From contig JAZRHK010000216.1 in the NCBI GenBank assembly GCA_045644725.1, positions 1 through 39,028 on the forward strand: 39,028 nt of DNA, given 5' to 3'. The notes under the pieces are model-generated. The model had not been told where the DNA came from. It saw nothing but the letters and a program-made list of their open reading frames with translations, and ran no database searches. This document shows, piece after piece, positions 1 to 8,279 of the stretch. This DNA comes from CAAGNP01 sp045644725. Its GTDB lineage: Bacteria > Bacteroidota > Bacteroidia > Bacteroidales > UBA932. Each line of letters starts with the position of its first letter. Position 1 is the first letter of the stretch. Both the position numbers and the translations under genes were made by a program.

Positions 1-6
1 ATTCAG

Positions 7-131
7 AAGCCACACAAAACCCCTTGTAACACATCTCCAGCGGCAATCAGTGTGGCCTCTACAGCCATTACAACGACACAAGCCACACAAGGTCCTCCAA
101 GAAGTACTTTATGGACACTTTGTGTGGCTTG
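7..131. repeat. Short repeats of AAGCCACACAA, direct and inverted
   Basis: AAGCCACACAA occurs at 7-17 and 80-90 on the plus strand and at 120-130 on the minus strand. The last two extend to a 12-base perfect inverted repeat (79-90 with 120-131) around a 29-base spacer. A partial copy, GTGTGGCC, lies near 49-56. This sits beyond the terminator of the nuclease gene. I recognise no gene here, and the function of the repeats is unknown. Confidence 0.5.
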
Positions 132-143
132 CGAAAATCACAA

Positions 144-165
144 AATTTGTGACTAATCACAAATT
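144..165 (-). terminator. Intrinsic terminator of the metK-nuclease unit
   Basis: On the minus strand, a 9-bp perfect stem (AATTTGTGA / TCACAAATT) with a TTAG loop lies a few bases past the nuclease stop codon and is followed by TTTTG. The stem is AT-rich, so it may be only moderately strong. Confidence 0.6.
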
Positions 166-170
166 AAAAA

Positions 171-2567
171 TTACAATCCCCACTCGGATGGAACGCACGC
201 CTCTTTGACAGAATTCTTTATGCTCTCGGGCAGATTGTCAAAGAAAGTGAAACCGGTCTGCTGCTCGACCCATGCTACCGACTTAGCGTCAGCCGCTACA
301 GGCTCAGCATTGTCATATTTCCTGTTCTCATACCAGAAGGCGATTGCATTATATGAATCTGACTCAATGTCATATTTCATCACCAGTTTGTAGTAAGCCT
401 GTGGTTTGGCCACCTCCTTGCCGTCATTATCCTTTACAAAAGATATCTCTTGCATAGCAGATGTCTTCAACACCGAGCCTGTCACCACATACAGAGTGTC
501 GCAAGTCTCGGAATAATTTCGCACCATCTCCTCAAGTTTACCCCAGACACCCTGATTCAACTCCGAATTCTGTGCTGTCATGTTAGTATAGAAGAATGTC
601 GCAGCGTTGGATGGGACATTTGATGTGCGGTCAGCCGAGGGGAGGATATGCCCTCTGTCTATACCGGAGACACCCCACCCTTTAGCCAATGTTGGCTGAT
701 ACACCTTAGGAATCTTGGGGTCAAAACTCCAGTTGTCTGTCCTTGTTGTAGGGCCAAATGATGATGAACAGAGATGGTAAGCAGTCCAAAGGGCTATTCT
801 GTACTCTGTATCATAAAGCATAGAGTAGTTCCTCACACTCTCACCCATCACTTCAGAATGGTGTGAAACGTATGCCCTGTTGGCTGTGGTGGCCACTGCA
901 GGGAGCTCCATCCATCCGTTCACCTGGTCAGATATCAATTCTGCAGGTGGAGCTGGCGGCGAGTATGTCTCAGGATCAGCCTCCATACCGAAAGAGACAT
1001 TATCAAGCCTATAAGTATTCTTCTTACCTGTATATTTCAAAGCCACAGCCAGCTCCTTGCTTGATGAGTAAGCGGACAAATCCACTGTACGGCCCAGCCA
1101 GTAACTCACCTCTGCCTGAGAGGCAAATGTCAAATTATCCACCACTTTCCAGTTTGCAGTCTCAAAATCCCCCTCAAAATCTTCAGAGACCACCACCTCA
1201 AATGTGGAGTTATCCTGTGTCTGATAATAGAATGCCAGTTTGAGATTGAGGCTCTTGACCTGAGCTGCACTGACATCCAGTTTGGGAAGCAATGCATAAG
1301 CGACCACCGACTCTTGTGATGAATTATATGGAGCTATATCCATATATTTGTTCCAGCTGTAATATGCGGTCTTCCACCCGTTGCTTACAGATGTTCCGTC
1401 TGTCGAATAAAACATCCACGCACCGTCAGCATACTCCTTGTTCTTGTCTGGAACTTCAGAGAAATCATCATAGAAAAGGGAAACTCCTGCCGCACTGCTC
1501 CATCTGGTGTAATCACCCACCACTTTGCCCTGAATCTCACCAGAGACTTCAAACCTCTCTCCTGTCAATGATGCATAATCATCCTTGGATGTAAGGCTGA
1601 GCTGGATATCACTATTGAAAATTACCACGATACCTTTGAGTATTCCACTTCCTGAAGGGACGCTCTCTGCTCCGAATGATGAATATTTCGATGAGAAAAC
1701 CACGAATGTCTCCCCAGTCTTGGCTACAAAATTTTTAGAGGTGTGAACTCCCCCCTCTACCCAGGTTCCATCGTTGGGTTTGACCGACTGGACATCAGCT
1801 ACTGCCACATATCTTGACTCATATTCACCCGATACAAGCTGTGCTGCAGTTATGGAGATAGGCTCTACTACATTGCCGGAGCTCACTTTTGTAATGCATC
1901 CCTTAGGCACATTGTTGAACTGGAGAGTCCCCTGATAACTCTGCAGAGAGAGCCCTTTCAGGGAGATAACCACCTCATCACCCTTTGCCAGAGTCTTATT
2001 GTCCTCAGTGAGCCTTACGGCAATACCTGCACCCTCGTCCTGCAATACCAGGTTTTTGAGTGATGTGGCATTGGAAAGGCCACCATCCTTGGGATCCCTA
2101 TAGTCACTGGTGATGATACCTCTTATGGCAATATCCTCACCAATAATGGTATTCGCACCTGTATACAATGCGCGCACCTGGGATATCGGTGTCGCTTCAG
2201 GCAGATTTACACCGGCCTGTGTAACAGATATCGGGAAAGTCTTCTCTGATGTAATGACAAGAGCTGCCCCCCTGACACGCCCGTCATTGGGCTTTGCCTG
2301 AAGTACAAGCTTCACAGAGTCAAGCGAAGCTGTTCCGGATGCAGGAGCCACAGTGAGCCAATCCTTATCTTCACCCTCATAAACAATGCTTGCAGTCCAG
2401 TCCCTATTGGCATAGAGACCGATAGTGACAGTACCACCCTCCTGTGTGAATTCGACACTTCTGGAGCTTGACCCAATATTCACAGGCTGTGAAGATGGGT
2501 CGGGTTTACAACTGCTCAAAAGAGAAGCGGCCGCCAATACCCAAAACAAATACTTGACAAGTCTCAT
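171..2567 (-). CDS. Surface lipoprotein with BACON, DUF5689-like and DNA/RNA non-specific endonuclease domains
   Basis: A 798-residue predicted outer-membrane lipoprotein that probably degrades extracellular nucleic acids. A lipoprotein signal (LLSSC, Cys20) is followed by a BACON-like Ig fold (about 28-118), a DUF5689/OB-like domain (about 125-335), a beta-sandwich resembling choice-of-anchor domains (about 360-545), and a C-terminal beta-beta-alpha-metal nuclease (about 556-798). The nuclease carries the DRGH motif with catalytic His640 and a downstream TNMTAQNSELNQG segment that should supply the metal-binding Asn, so it looks active. It starts 2 bases after the metK stop and has no promoter of its own that I can see, so it should be co-transcribed with metK behind the SAM riboswitch. 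Nuclease assignment is firm. Cell-surface location is inferred from the lipobox and from related Bacteroidota proteins. Confidence 0.88.
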   Translation of the reverse strand: MRLVKYLFWVLAAASLLSSCKPDPSSQPVNIGSSSRSVEFTQEGGTVTIGLYANRDWTASIVYEGEDKDWLTVAPASGTASLDSVKLVLQAKPNDGRVRGAALVITSEKTFPISVTQAGVNLPEATPISQVRALYTGANTIIGEDIAIRGIITSDYRDPKDGGLSNATSLKNLVLQDEGAGIAVRLTEDNKTLAKGDEVVISLKGLSLQSYQGTLQFNNVPKGCITKVSSGNVVEPISITAAQLVSGEYESRYVAVADVQSVKPNDGTWVEGGVHTSKNFVAKTGETFVVFSSKYSSFGAESVPSGSGILKGIVVIFNSDIQLSLTSKDDYASLTGERFEVSGEIQGKVVGDYTRWSSAAGVSLFYDDFSEVPDKNKEYADGAWMFYSTDGTSVSNGWKTAYYSWNKYMDIAPYNSSQESVVAYALLPKLDVSAAQVKSLNLKLAFYYQTQDNSTFEVVVSEDFEGDFETANWKVVDNLTFASQAEVSYWLGRTVDLSAYSSSKELAVALKYTGKKNTYRLDNVSFGMEADPETYSPPAPPAELISDQVNGWMELPAVATTANRAYVSHHSEVMGESVRNYSMLYDTEYRIALWTAYHLCSSSFGPTTRTDNWSFDPKIPKVYQPTLAKGWGVSGIDRGHILPSADRTSNVPSNAATFFYTNMTAQNSELNQGVWGKLEEMVRNYSETCDTLYVVTGSVLKTSAMQEISFVKDNDGKEVAKPQAYYKLVMKYDIESDSYNAIAFWYENRKYDNAEPVAADAKSVAWVEQQTGFTFFDNLPESIKNSVKEACVPSEWGL

Positions 2568-2569
2568 TT

Positions 2570-3796
2570 TTATAGCAGATTAAAGGTCTTTTTGATTGTT
2601 TCTACAGAGTCAAGCAATTCCCATCCAAAAAACTGGATACCGTTCTCCACATAAGGGGTACGTCCGAAATGGCCATACGATGCTGTTGGCTGGTAAATAG
2701 GGTTCTTCAGCTGGAACTTCTCAATGATTTTTGCAGGGCGCAAATCAAACAGTTCTGAGATAATCTGAGCAATCTCACCATCTGTCTTGTTCACTTGGGC
2801 TGTACCGTGGGTATTTACAAAAATGCTGACCGGCTTTGCCACACCGATAGCGTATGACAGCTGGATAAGCATCTCCTTGGCCACACCTGCCGCTACCATA
2901 TTTTTGGCAATATAGCGGGCTGCGTATGCTGCTGAGCGGTCCACCTTGCTTGGATCTTTGCCTGAAAAAGCTCCGCCACCGTGGGAAGCCTTGCCGCCAT
3001 AAGTGTCCACGATAATTTTTCTGCCAGTAAGGCCAGTATCACCGTGAGGGCCACCGATTACAAATTTGCCGGTAGGGTTCACGTGAAGGATTATGTCATC
3101 ACCGAAGAGTTTCTGTGTCCTCTCAGGAAGCTGCGCCATCACACGTGGGATAAGGATATTCCTTACATCCCCCTTGATCTTCGCCTGCATGGCAGCATCA
3201 TCCGAATCAAACTCGTCGTGCTGTGTAGAGACCACGATGGTGTGCACTCTTATAGGCTGATGATTGTCATCATACTCAATGGTGAACTGGCTCTTCGAGT
3301 CCGGACGGAGGTATGGCATAAGGTGAAGCTCCTCTTTCCTGATCTTTGCCAACTCCTGAAGTGTCAGGTGTGAAAGGGTCACAGGAAGTGGCATATAGTT
3401 GTCTGTGTCATCACAGGCATAACCGAACATCATACCCTGGTCACCGGCTCCCTGCTCCTCCTCTACCTCTACCACTACTCCGCGATTGATGTCTGGAGAC
3501 TGCTCGTGGAGTGCCGAAAGGATACCGCAAGATTTGCCGTCAAACATATATTCCGCCTTTGTGTAACCGATTTTCTCGATAACACCACGGGCCACTTTCT
3601 GAATATCCACATATGCTTTATCTGTGCGGACCTCGCCGCCAATAACTACCAGACCTGTACTTACAAATGTCTCACAGGCCACTTTTGCCTCTGGATCCTG
3701 ACGTAGGAAATCGTCAAGGATTGCGTCTGAAATCTGATCGGCAACCTTATCAGGATGCCCTTCTGAAACTGATTCTGAAGTAAATAAATAAGCCAT
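2570..3796 (-). CDS. metK: S-adenosylmethionine synthetase
   Basis: Makes S-adenosylmethionine from methionine and ATP in the cytoplasm. The 408-residue protein has the family motifs SEGHPDK (residues 11-17, catalytic His14), GAGDQG (116-121) and GGGAFSGKD (273-281), so it is complete and probably functional. I start it at 3796 (MAYLFTSESVSEGHPDK). A longer in-frame reading from 3838 runs through a terminator hairpin in the leader, and its extra residues do not belong to the family. The 126-base leader contains a SAM-II-type aptamer and terminator, so its own product should repress it. The nuclease lipoprotein follows after 2 bases. Confidence 0.97.
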   Translation of the reverse strand: MAYLFTSESVSEGHPDKVADQISDAILDDFLRQDPEAKVACETFVSTGLVVIGGEVRTDKAYVDIQKVARGVIEKIGYTKAEYMFDGKSCGILSALHEQSPDINRGVVVEVEEEQGAGDQGMMFGYACDDTDNYMPLPVTLSHLTLQELAKIRKEELHLMPYLRPDSKSQFTIEYDDNHQPIRVHTIVVSTQHDEFDSDDAAMQAKIKGDVRNILIPRVMAQLPERTQKLFGDDIILHVNPTGKFVIGGPHGDTGLTGRKIIVDTYGGKASHGGGAFSGKDPSKVDRSAAYAARYIAKNMVAAGVAKEMLIQLSYAIGVAKPVSIFVNTHGTAQVNKTDGEIAQIISELFDLRPAKIIEKFQLKNPIYQPTASYGHFGRTPYVENGIQFFGWELLDSVETIKKTFNLL

Positions 3797-3803
3797 AACA
3801 AAT

Positions 3804-3833
3804 AAAAAAATCTCTTCTTTGGTGAAGAGATTT
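3804..3833 (-). terminator. Riboswitch-linked intrinsic terminator in the metK leader
   Basis: On the minus strand, a 10-bp perfect stem (AAATCTCTTC / GAAGAGATTT) with loop ACCAAA ends in a run of seven T and lies only 7 bases before the metK start codon. GTCAAATCT at 3828-3836, which covers the start of the 5' arm, is perfectly complementary over 9 bases to AGATTTGAC at 3895-3903 inside the aptamer loop. That makes a simple anti-terminator pairing possible when SAM is absent. Confidence 0.85.
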
Positions 3834-3860
3834 GACATGACAAGACCATTGTCTAAAGAT

Positions 3861-3912
3861 GCGATTTTAGCATTTTTTGGTGTGGTTGCAAGCAGTCAAA
3901 TCTATCCACATT
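3861..3912 (-). ncRNA. SAM-II-type S-adenosylmethionine riboswitch aptamer
   Basis: On the minus strand the leader contains P1 TGTGG (3910-3906) pairing with CCACA (3885-3881). The loop reads GATTTGAC followed by TGCTTGCAA, and downstream is an A-rich linker and GCTAAAA (3871-3865). Order, spacing and the conserved GATTTGA, GCTTGCA and GCTAAAA blocks match what I remember of the SAM-II (metA-type) pseudoknot; the related SAM-V class is an alternative. It precedes metK, a logical SAM-regulated gene, and a terminator follows about 28 bases later. A covariance-model search was not run. Confidence 0.85.
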
Positions 3913-3922
3913 GTTTTCAACG

Positions 3923-3956
3923 GGGGCAAAGGTATGCAACATTTTTTAAAATAAAA
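3923..3956 (-). promoter_or_regulatory. metK promoter
   Basis: A Bacteroidota -7 box TACCTTTG lies at 3934-3927 on the minus strand, with a TTTT -33-like element at 3956-3953 (18-base spacer). The predicted start near 3922 puts the riboswitch aptamer at the very beginning of the transcript. Confidence 0.65.
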
Positions 3957-3966
3957 CATCTTTTAT

Positions 3967-3974
3967 TAAATTTG
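3967..3974 (+). promoter_or_regulatory. -7 box of the yraN-manC-arcA promoter
   Basis: TAAATTTG matches TAnnTTTG. Transcription would start near 3978-3981, just before yraN. The upstream half overlaps the divergent metK promoter, so the two probably compete for RNA polymerase. Confidence 0.6.
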
Positions 3975-3993
3975 TAGGGATAATGTGTGGATT

Positions 3994-4353
3994 ATGAATA
4001 GAGTAGATGGGAAAATAGGGGAGGATCTGGCCTTGGATTACCTTTTGGCCAATGGGCTGAAACTCAGGGAGAGAAATTGGAGATGCGGTCACCTCGAGCT
4101 GGATCTTATAATGGAGGATGATACTTTCCTCCATATTGTGGAAGTCAGGTCCCGCACTGCACCATGCATGATCTCACCTCTGGAGTCCGTTAACAGGGAA
4201 AAACAGAGAAGGCTTTTTAGAGCCGCTTCGGCCTATGTGATAAGACACAATATCACCAAAGAGGTTATTTTTGATATTGTCGCCATCACCTACGAAGGGG
4301 CGGAACATTATATAGAATATCATAAGGGAGCATTGATACCCTTGTATGTATAG
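3994..4353 (+). CDS. yraN: YraN/UPF0102 family endonuclease-like protein
   Basis: A small protein of the YraN family, which has a restriction-endonuclease-like (Holliday-resolvase) fold and no firmly established role. It shows the family pattern: GKIGEDLALDYL at the N terminus, RNWR, then HLELDLI with acidic residues, and VEVRSR (the E-x-K/R element of the nuclease fold), plus a C-terminal FDIVAIT strand. I use ATG 3994 (MNRVDGKIGE), which matches family N termini; an in-frame GTG at 3985 would add three residues. It is first in a tight plus-strand unit, 3 bases before the mannose-1-phosphate guanylyltransferase gene. Confidence 0.85.
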   Translation: MNRVDGKIGEDLALDYLLANGLKLRERNWRCGHLELDLIMEDDTFLHIVEVRSRTAPCMISPLESVNREKQRRLFRAASAYVIRHNITKEVIFDIVAITYEGAEHYIEYHKGALIPLYV

Positions 4354-4356
4354 AGA

Positions 4357-5457
4357 ATGAGAATGAATAAAAATTACTATTGCGTTATCATGGCCGGCGG
4401 GATCGGCAGCAGATTCTGGCCAATAAGCAGGAACTCTCTCCCAAAACAATTCCTCGACATCCTGGGGACAGGGAGGAGTTTTATCCAACAAACCTACGAC
4501 AGGATGTCTCAGATTGTGGCACCTGAGAATATCTTGGTAGTGACATCCCAACAATATGGGAATCTGGTAAAGGAGCATTTGCCCCAAATACCGGAAGAGA
4601 ACATACTATTGGAGCCCTATAGGCGCAATACTGCACCATGCATAGCATACGCTGCATCCAAAATTTACTATAAGGACAAAGATGCCACCATGGTCATAAC
4701 ACCTTCTGACCATTTCATCACCAATGAGGCTCTATATCTGCAGACCATCTCTGCAGCCCTTGATCATGCATCCACGCACGATGACCTCTTTACCATAGGC
4801 ATAGAGCCAACAAGACCGGAAACAGCCTATGGCTATATACAGAAGGAGATGAATGACATGAAGAAGATAAACGGCCATGTAGCCTATAATGTGAAAACGT
4901 TTACCGAAAAGCCCTCATATGAGATGGCAAAAGTTCTTGTCGACAGCGGTGAGTTCCTGTGGAACTCAGGAATTTTCATCTGGAATGTAAAAAGCATCAA
5001 AAGGGAGATGGAGACCTGCCTTCCAGAGGTAGCCAATTTCTTCTCGATGGGAGACAAGTACTACTATACAGAGAAGGAGGAGGCATATATCCACACCATA
5101 TACACAGACTGTCCAAGCATATCAATCGATTATGGCGTGATGGAGAAAACATCCAAAGCGTGGGTATTCGAAGCATCATTCGGATGGTCTGACCTGGGAA
5201 CCTGGGAGTCTCTGTATATGCATGCCAATAAGGATGCTCACCAGAATTATATATCCTGCGAAGAGCTCATGATGGACAAAATGACCGGCTCCATCATTAT
5301 GAATACCGAGAAAGACAAGTTATTGGCTATTAAAGGCCTGGACAATTTCATGATTGTAAACACCCCAGATGTTCTCATGATTTGCCCACGCGATCCTGTC
5401 AGATTCAAAAATATGATGACAGACCTCACTGTCCACGAAAAGACAAAATATCAGTAA
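4357..5457 (+). CDS. manC: Mannose-1-phosphate guanylyltransferase
   Basis: Forms GDP-mannose from mannose-1-phosphate and GTP, feeding capsule, LPS and glycan synthesis. The 366-residue protein is the short, single-domain form without a C-terminal isomerase. The nucleotide-binding signature AGGIGSRFWP (13-22) is followed by PKQF (29-32), and later segments ITPSDHFI and FTEKPS fit the sugar-nucleotidyltransferase fold. ATG 4357 is used; ATG 4363 is also possible. The gene lies between yraN (3-base gap) and arginine deiminase (1-base gap), so all three should share one transcript. This combination looks like convenience packing rather than a pathway. Confidence 0.93.
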   Translation: MRMNKNYYCVIMAGGIGSRFWPISRNSLPKQFLDILGTGRSFIQQTYDRMSQIVAPENILVVTSQQYGNLVKEHLPQIPEENILLEPYRRNTAPCIAYAASKIYYKDKDATMVITPSDHFITNEALYLQTISAALDHASTHDDLFTIGIEPTRPETAYGYIQKEMNDMKKINGHVAYNVKTFTEKPSYEMAKVLVDSGEFLWNSGIFIWNVKSIKREMETCLPEVANFFSMGDKYYYTEKEEAYIHTIYTDCPSISIDYGVMEKTSKAWVFEASFGWSDLGTWESLYMHANKDAHQNYISCEELMMDKMTGSIIMNTEKDKLLAIKGLDNFMIVNTPDVLMICPRDPVRFKNMMTDLTVHEKTKYQ

Positions 5458-5458
5458 T

Positions 5459-6718
5459 ATGACAAATATCCCTATATCCATAAATATAAATTCAGAAGTC
5501 GGCACCCTCAAAAAGGTTCTGCTTCACCGTCCTGGGGCAGAAGTGGAGAACATGACACCCAAAGATGCCCAAAGGGCACTTTACAGTGACATCTTGAATC
5601 TCAACATTGCCAAGGAGGAATACAAACAGCTGGAGGGGGTACTCTCCAAAGTTTCCGAAGTGGTATATGTGCAGGACCTGCTAAAAAAGGTTCTTGACAA
5701 TGAGATTGAGAGACAATCCCTGATTGGCAAAATCTGCATCTCAGAGGATGCCACCAACTGCTTTGATACACTTATGCAAATGCCCTCTGCCGAGCTTGCG
5801 AGGGTACTTATCGAGGGGCTGCCTTCAAAAATGGACACCCTCACAGCATTTCTCAACGAGGATCACTATGCCCTCTTCCCTCTCTACAATTTCTATTTCA
5901 CACGAGACTCTTCAGTGACAATAGGGAACAATGCCCTTATCTGCAGGATGGCAAATAAAGTAAGGATGAGGGAGTCTCTCATCATGGAAGCAATATACAA
6001 AGGAAGTGGGGAGTTCCAATGCGGAATCATCAACGCCCACAACTTCCAGCCAGGCAATAAAGACATTTACATGGAAGGTGGTGACATTCTTATTGCCCGG
6101 GAGGATATATTACTCATCGGAAATGGTGTAAGAACAAGCACCCAGGGTATAGACATGCTCGTGGCAAATTTATGCCATTCTGCCCCTGAAGGGAAAAGGC
6201 ATGTAATAGTGCAGCAACTCCCTGGCTCCCCTGAATCGTTTATCCACCTGGATATGGTTTTCACCCTTCTGGACCACAACAAATGCATGGTCTTTGAACC
6301 ACTTATCCTGAAGGACAACCAATACCAGACTGTACATATCACCATAGACAATGGACGCGTCTCCAAAATCAACAGGGTGCCCAACCTTCTCTCTATCATG
6401 AAGAAACTGGGGATGGACCTTGAACCGGTTGTCTGCGGAGGCAGGGACGATGCCTGGAATCAGGAGAGAGAGCAATGGCACAGCGGAGCAAACTTCTTCG
6501 CCTTTGCCCCCGGCAAAGTCCTTTCATATGCAAGAAACACAAATACCCTCGACGAGCTCGCCTCTCACGGCTTTGATATAATCCCAGCCTGGGATGTAAT
6601 CAAAGGAAAAACTTCAGTCGGAGGAGATAGAAAATGCGTGGTAACTATAGAAGGATCCGAATTGCCACGTGGAGGTGGAGGAGCACGCTGTATGACAATG
6701 CCTCTGGTTCGCGAATAA
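5459..6718 (+). CDS. arcA: Arginine deiminase
   Basis: Hydrolyses arginine to citrulline and ammonia. The catalytic set is present in the usual order: FTRD (Asp150), MEGGD (Glu206), HLDMVF (His263, Asp265) and the nucleophile in RCMTMP (Cys411), within 419 residues, a normal family length. The N terminus (SEVGTLKKVLLHRPG) is typical of free-arginine deiminases rather than peptidyl-arginine deiminases. No ornithine carbamoyltransferase, carbamate kinase or antiporter gene is nearby, so the rest of the pathway must lie elsewhere or be absent. The start codon is 1 base after the manC stop. Confidence 0.93.
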   Translation: MTNIPISININSEVGTLKKVLLHRPGAEVENMTPKDAQRALYSDILNLNIAKEEYKQLEGVLSKVSEVVYVQDLLKKVLDNEIERQSLIGKICISEDATNCFDTLMQMPSAELARVLIEGLPSKMDTLTAFLNEDHYALFPLYNFYFTRDSSVTIGNNALICRMANKVRMRESLIMEAIYKGSGEFQCGIINAHNFQPGNKDIYMEGGDILIAREDILLIGNGVRTSTQGIDMLVANLCHSAPEGKRHVIVQQLPGSPESFIHLDMVFTLLDHNKCMVFEPLILKDNQYQTVHITIDNGRVSKINRVPNLLSIMKKLGMDLEPVVCGGRDDAWNQEREQWHSGANFFAFAPGKVLSYARNTNTLDELASHGFDIIPAWDVIKGKTSVGGDRKCVVTIEGSELPRGGGGARCMTMPLVRE

Positions 6719-6722
6719 AACA

Positions 6723-6762
6723 TGCCCTTTTCATATCCTCTGCACTGGATATGAAAAGGGCA
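6723..6762. terminator. Shared terminator between arcA and the PspC operon
   Basis: A 16-bp perfect stem (starting TGCCCTTTTCATATCC) with an 8-base loop sits between the convergent arcA and PspC units. T-rich sequence follows on both sides (GTTTTATT on the minus strand, GGGTTTA on the plus strand), so it probably works both ways. Confidence 0.8.
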
Positions 6763-6830
6763 CGGGTTTAAGCTGAACTATACTATATTACTTTATAACC
6801 GTACATTGGACTCCACTTTTATAAAAAAGT

Positions 6831-8279
6831 TTAATCCCAATAGCGATTTTTTAGAAACTTTATATCCGAAAATTGCACATTCCTGGTAAAGTTGTGATAT
6901 ACTGGTTTCTCAACAATCACCACGGCATCCTCAGGAATATATAGGGCAACTTCCCTATCAATGATTTTCAAAGAGTGCTCCCTATCTACCAGCATAGGGT
7001 AGAGTGTCAGAACATTGTCCTTATAATCATAAAATTTGTTGGTATCAGCACCTTGCCATTCCTCCACAGATAGTGTTCTGGTAAACACTTCACAATCAGC
7101 CTTTATCCTGTATTCTCCATTTGTATGACGTACCAATTGGAATTCTGGGTATGTTACCACTGACTTCAACTCTTTTGATGGATCATAATAGAACAAATCA
7201 TACTCATCCTTGTCTGCATTGACAAATATCTGCAGGTCACCTTCATATTTCTCCACATTGGCATATCTGATATATACGGTATCTGTCGGAGCCGATATAT
7301 ATTCTACATCATTATGTGTATCCCAATCCCAATAATCGTAAGAAGCACTTATAAGACAAGCCGACAACGCTACGCAAGAGAAAAACCACACTACGAAGTT
7401 TACAAGCCCAGGTTTCCACTTTGGAGCTTTAAATCCGAAAAGGAGCATGATACCGCCATAAAGCATTCCCACAAAAGGGAGAAGAATTGCTAGTGTCATC
7501 AGAATATTGATAACTACATTCATCCCCGATGATACGCCTGACAAGATGGAGAAAAAGTCAAAAACAGCTATAATACCAAATGCCATAAATGCCATTATCC
7601 CCAATCCCAGAAAGCCCATAATCAGAAGTCCGCTTCCCACCAGAATATAAAGTACTTTCTTGAATGTCTGGCCCAAATCACTGTTTACCACTTCATTCAC
7701 CCCTTCTGTTACCTTTTTCTCAATATATCCCACAGAGGTACCCTCGCCTCTCATCCTGCATTTCTCTTCAACAGTCTTTGCACCTGGGATGATAGCCCAC
7801 AATGCAAAATACAATAATATGAACAGCCCCAGACCAGAGCCCTCACTTGCAAAAGCAGACACTATGGCAAATACAAAAGTTATAATCCTTACGGCCGACG
7901 CATCTAATCCGAAATATCGGCCAATACCGGAACATACACCTCCCAACTTCTTGTTTTCAAGATCTCTAAAGAGTTTCTTCCTAGGAGTCTCATCACCATT
8001 GACACATGCTGTATCAGCCTCAGATTCTATCTCTTCCGGCTTGCCCAAAATGGACATTATTTTCTTCACTACTTCTGATGTAACCACTTTCTGAGAATAT
8101 CCATTCTCTATCAAAAGTTCTGCGATCCTCTCCTCTATCCCCTCTACAATTTCGGCTCCACCCTCTTTTGAACCGTAATGGAGTTCCAAAGAATCAAGAT
8201 ATCCTTTAAGCTCTTCATGAGCGGACTCCTCCAGTGTAAAGGCGATATTTCCTATGCTTACTTTAACTACTTTTTTCAT
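6831..8279 (-). CDS. PspC-domain membrane protein, long form
   Basis: A 482-residue inner-membrane protein. Residues 1-95 form an N-terminal domain also present in the 188-residue PspC protein upstream. A PspC domain follows (about 98-165, RDLENKKLGGVCSGIGRY then a hydrophobic helix), then three or four more membrane segments (about 205-310) and a C-terminal soluble region (about 315-482) that I cannot assign. PspC proteins sense or answer membrane stress in other bacteria; the role here is inferred. Its ATG overlaps the padR stop (ATGA), so translation is probably coupled. It is the last gene of a three-gene unit ending at the hairpin at 6723-6762. Confidence 0.82.
   Translation of the reverse strand: MKKVVKVSIGNIAFTLEESAHEELKGYLDSLELHYGSKEGGAEIVEGIEERIAELLIENGYSQKVVTSEVVKKIMSILGKPEEIESEADTACVNGDETPRKKLFRDLENKKLGGVCSGIGRYFGLDASAVRIITFVFAIVSAFASEGSGLGLFILLYFALWAIIPGAKTVEEKCRMRGEGTSVGYIEKKVTEGVNEVVNSDLGQTFKKVLYILVGSGLLIMGFLGLGIMAFMAFGIIAVFDFFSILSGVSSGMNVVINILMTLAILLPFVGMLYGGIMLLFGFKAPKWKPGLVNFVVWFFSCVALSACLISASYDYWDWDTHNDVEYISAPTDTVYIRYANVEKYEGDLQIFVNADKDEYDLFYYDPSKELKSVVTYPEFQLVRHTNGEYRIKADCEVFTRTLSVEEWQGADTNKFYDYKDNVLTLYPMLVDREHSLKIIDREVALYIPEDAVVIVEKPVYHNFTRNVQFSDIKFLKNRYWD

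Noticed and set aside
100..131. A short minus-strand coding tail beyond the nuclease gene
   Set aside because: The frame ending near position 5 has no usable start codon and lies behind a terminator; the repeats explain its regular look.
863..1594. Plus-strand open frames of 100-126 codons over the nuclease gene
   Set aside because: They are antisense shadows with no family features or initiation signals.
3797..3838. N-terminal extension of metK to an ATG at 3838
   Set aside because: It runs through the leader terminator, and the extra 14 residues do not fit the family; MAYLFTSESVSEGHPDK at 3796 is the natural start.
5459..6718. Peptidyl-arginine deiminase (citrullination enzyme)
   Set aside because: The protein lacks a signal peptide and follows the free-arginine deiminase layout, including the C-terminal RCMTMP.
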